A DNA stretch of 64,000 bases from Struthio camelus (lineage: Eukaryota > Chordata > Aves > Struthioniformes > Struthionidae): contig NC_090942.1 in the NCBI RefSeq assembly GCF_040807025.1, forward strand, positions 41,742,911 through 41,806,910, given 5' to 3'. Below, in pieces: positions 61,901 through 64,000 of the stretch (within the stretch, counting starts at the first letter, position 1; each line of letters begins with the position of its first letter). The notes beneath the pieces were generated by a model. That model did no database searches. It was not told the origin of the DNA and saw nothing but the letters and a program-made list of their open reading frames with translations. A program made the translations under genes and the position numbers.

Positions 61901-63621
61901 GTTAATGTTAGGAAAGTAGCAGAAGAGCAGGATCTGCTCTAGCAGCTGAGTGTTGGATTGGCTTAACTGTAGCACAGTTCTCATTCTTGAGAGATGATTT
62001 CACAGTGGTTTAGGTTGATATTGAACTACTATGGTCTTCTGTGTGGGTATTGGTTGCTCGTGCAGTTACACAGCAAGCTGCTTCGGGCAGCTGATCTGGG
62101 CCACATACTTTTTCCGTCCACACATACATACACATGTGGCTCTCAGTTGGTTCAATGCCTGATCAGTGCTCAAGCAGAGAGCTCTTGTTGTGCTGCTGCA
62201 GTCTAGCCTAAAATGATCTGGGAGGAATGTATTATAAGATATCACTGAGACCTTGTTGATGTCCAAAAGCTAACTGAGGTGAAGCTGAAAGGCAAGCTGA
62301 GTATAACTTAGGAAAAAGATGAAAGTTAACCCTTGGCAAGTGAATTGACTAATGATATTAACCTGTTACTGCTAGACTTCAGCTTTTTAATGTATCAACT
62401 TTGTTAGAGCCTGCTTTAGTGTATTAAACTTGTATCCCTTTCCACTGAATTGTTCATCTAGTAACAGAGGTGATATTTGAAAATGTAGATTGTACAGGCT
62501 CTGAGAGGAACAGGCATCCTTTTGAGTTACTGAAATTAAGACTAAGCTTGCAATATACTCTGGTCCTGTAAAATGTCTTCAGAAGACAACTTAGAAGTTA
62601 ATCTAAGAATTTCATTATGCTTCTTTTGAGGCCTCTTATGTGCAGGTCAGTCCTGCCACTTACTTTTCTTTTGGGTGTGCACCTTTTTCTGTCAGGTACA
62701 GTTAACTGAGGAACATATTAAGCTTGCAGGAGCAGTACCAGAATGAAGAAGGTGACAGGGAGAATTGTGAGCTCATTTCCGAAAAACAAAGGAAAAAGAC
62801 AGACAAGGAAACTTCTTGCCAAATACTAGTGTTTTGAGACTTCTAGCTCTAAACTATTTTATTTTGTTCCAGTAACTTACTATGAGTGAGCTACTTGAGC
62901 AATTCCTCAACAGTTAAGGTGGATCCCGTCAACTTCATATACTCTAGTGAAAAGTCTAAGCTGAACTTGAAGCATATCAGTGTTTTGAATTCAGTCTCTT
63001 TCTGCACAGACTTCGTCTTATCCTTCCCAGATCATTCAGAACAACAAAGTGTAGGAAATGTTTGGCTTAAACCAAATTTCTTCAGAAAAGACTTCTGGCA
63101 AAAAGTAGTGCAATGGCTAACTGGCTTAGTATTGACCTAGCCTTCTGGCCTAAGGAGTATTTTGAGCCAAAAATGTTGGCGGCTGTTTATTGATTCTGGT
63201 GTGTTTATGGATAAATTAATTTGAAGTCAAATGAGGCTACTTTTGTATAAAACTGAACTCTAATCTCTCTTTACTTTATAGGCATCTTTTCTTACAAAGA
63301 AACTAAACATTGGTGGGAAAAGAGTAAACCTTGCAATATGGGTAAGTGTTCTTTCCTACTACTTCCCCTTCCCCCAGCGGACTATTTTCCTGAAAAAATA
63401 CTTACAGTTAATAGAACTTACATGTTTTGCACTTCTTAAAGTAAAATTTACAACCAATTGTAGTCTCTTGAATGCTTTATTTTTTTCTTAAATAAGTGTT
63501 TTAACCAATGCAGGATACAGCAGGTCAAGAAAGATTTCATGCATTGGGGCCGATCTACTACAGAGATTCTAATGGAGCTATTCTAGTATATGATATAACA
63601 GATGAAGACTCTTTTCAAAAG
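55784..63621 (+). CDS. RAB21: RAB21 small GTPase, first three coding exons (partial, 3' part outside window)
   Basis: Coding exons 55784-55930, 63282-63341 and 63514-63621 join in phase 0 to give the first 105 residues of about 220. Rab21 cycles between GDP and GTP on early endosomes and controls integrin and general endosomal traffic. Visible motifs are the P-loop GEGCVGKT (22-29), the switch I region with Thr47 just before the exon 1/2 junction, and the WDTAGQE switch II box (69-75) with the usual Gln. The alanine/glycine-rich N-terminus is about four residues shorter than human as I recall it. [10 protein letters not shown] and [20 protein letters not shown] are characteristic of RAB21. 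The second GTP-binding half (NKID), the switch-distal helices and the prenylated C-terminal cysteines must lie to the right. ATG 55784 is chosen because an in-frame TGA lies 24 nt upstream. Confidence 0.97.
55931..63281 (+). other. RAB21: RAB21 intron 1
   Basis: 7.35 kb with no other gene recognised. The first 300 bp are GC-rich and the rest AT-rich. It contains a C/T-rich tract at 58968-59018 and a CCCTCCCTCC stretch near 59500. Confidence 0.85.
58968..59018 (-). other. C-rich polypyrimidine tract (G-quadruplex potential on minus strand)
   Basis: About 50 bp composed almost only of C and T, with several runs of C4 to C9 in RAB21 intron 1. The complementary strand has multiple G runs separated by 1-3 bases. 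Confidence 0.6.
63282..63341 (+). CDS. RAB21: RAB21 coding exon 2
   Basis: Acceptor TTACTTTATAG, donor TGG|GTAAGT. 20 codons from ASFLTKK to LAIW, the strands between switch I and switch II. Confidence 0.96.
63342..63513 (+). other. RAB21: RAB21 intron 2
   Basis: Short 172-bp GT-AG intron separating the Trp and Asp codons of the WDTAGQ box. Confidence 0.9.
63514..63621 (+). CDS. RAB21: RAB21 coding exon 3
   Basis: Acceptor CCAATGCAG, donor AAG|GTACTA. 36 codons from DTAGQERF (switch II) to DEDSFQK. Confidence 0.96.
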
Positions 63622-64000
63622 GTACTATGACAGATTTCAGCTCTGCATAATGTAAACAGATTGAGAGCCAACCTGTGGTATGAACATGTAACTGGGAATC
63701 TTCTATTCTGGCAATAGCACCTCTGCTTAATTTGATCAAGTTATGGGATTGATATATGATCACATATGAAAATCTTAGTATTAGATCTGCAAATTTAGGC
63801 TGTGTGATGGAAGCATATGCCTTCTTGATATTTTTGAAGGCTGACTCTTTCAGTCTGCTCTAAATAACCTTGTTAGAACTTTATCTGCAGAATACCAGAG
63901 AACTACTTGTATGAGTTACCTGCAACAAGCTATAAACATAAACCAGTACTGTTGTGATAGTATGCAATACTGATCTTTAAGAGTAAAGTGATGTGGCCTT
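63622..64000 (+). other. RAB21: RAB21 intron 3 (partial)
   Basis: Begins with the GTACTA donor and runs off the right edge. No further RAB21 exon is visible. Confidence 0.85.

Overview
This is a vertebrate nuclear DNA window, most likely from a bird. It has long AT-rich introns and intergenic DNA with three GC/CpG-rich promoter islands, GT-AG introns, and two 5'-truncated CR1 LINE tails of the type common in bird genomes. Two protein-coding genes, both on the + strand, are unambiguous: TMEM19 (complete) and RAB21 (first three coding exons; the rest lies beyond the right edge). Their order, together with a THAP2 relic at the left end, matches the conserved vertebrate block ZFC3H1-THAP2-TMEM19-RAB21, as I recall it from human chromosome 12q21.

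Layout. About 1-560: a CpG island with ZNF143-, Sp1-, CCAAT- and YY1-like sites, probably the shared promoter of ZFC3H1 (leftward, outside the window) and THAP2 (rightward). 281-1798: decayed remains of THAP2. The zinc-finger exon is clearly recognisable but has lost its splice acceptor, carries a frameshift and has two in-frame stops. About 1.8-15.2 kb: AT-rich DNA with no supportable gene. 15.2-16.43 kb: the TMEM19 CpG island and a probable non-coding first exon. 16,460-28,913: six TMEM19 coding exons encoding 336 residues, the same length as I recall for the human protein. 28.9-29.5 kb: probable TMEM19 3' UTR. 29.5-55.1 kb: about 26 kb of mostly non-coding DNA with a sense CR1 tail at 37.5 kb and GC-rich, CpG-poor blocks at 38.2-38.9 and 49.9-50.2 kb. 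55.1-55.93 kb: the RAB21 CpG island and first coding exon. 55.9-63.3 kb: RAB21 intron 1. 63.28-63.62 kb: coding exons 2 and 3.

The two intact genes are neighbours by ancient synteny, with no sign that they share a pathway. TMEM19 is a multipass membrane protein of the DUF92 family. RAB21 is an early-endosomal small GTPase. The most interesting observation is the apparent loss of THAP2 in place, with the promoter it would have shared with ZFC3H1 apparently kept. Other points of interest are two predicted upstream ORFs that end just before the TMEM19 and RAB21 start codons, and a nearly identical inverted pair of CR1 tails 11.3 kb apart. I found no novel multi-gene system.
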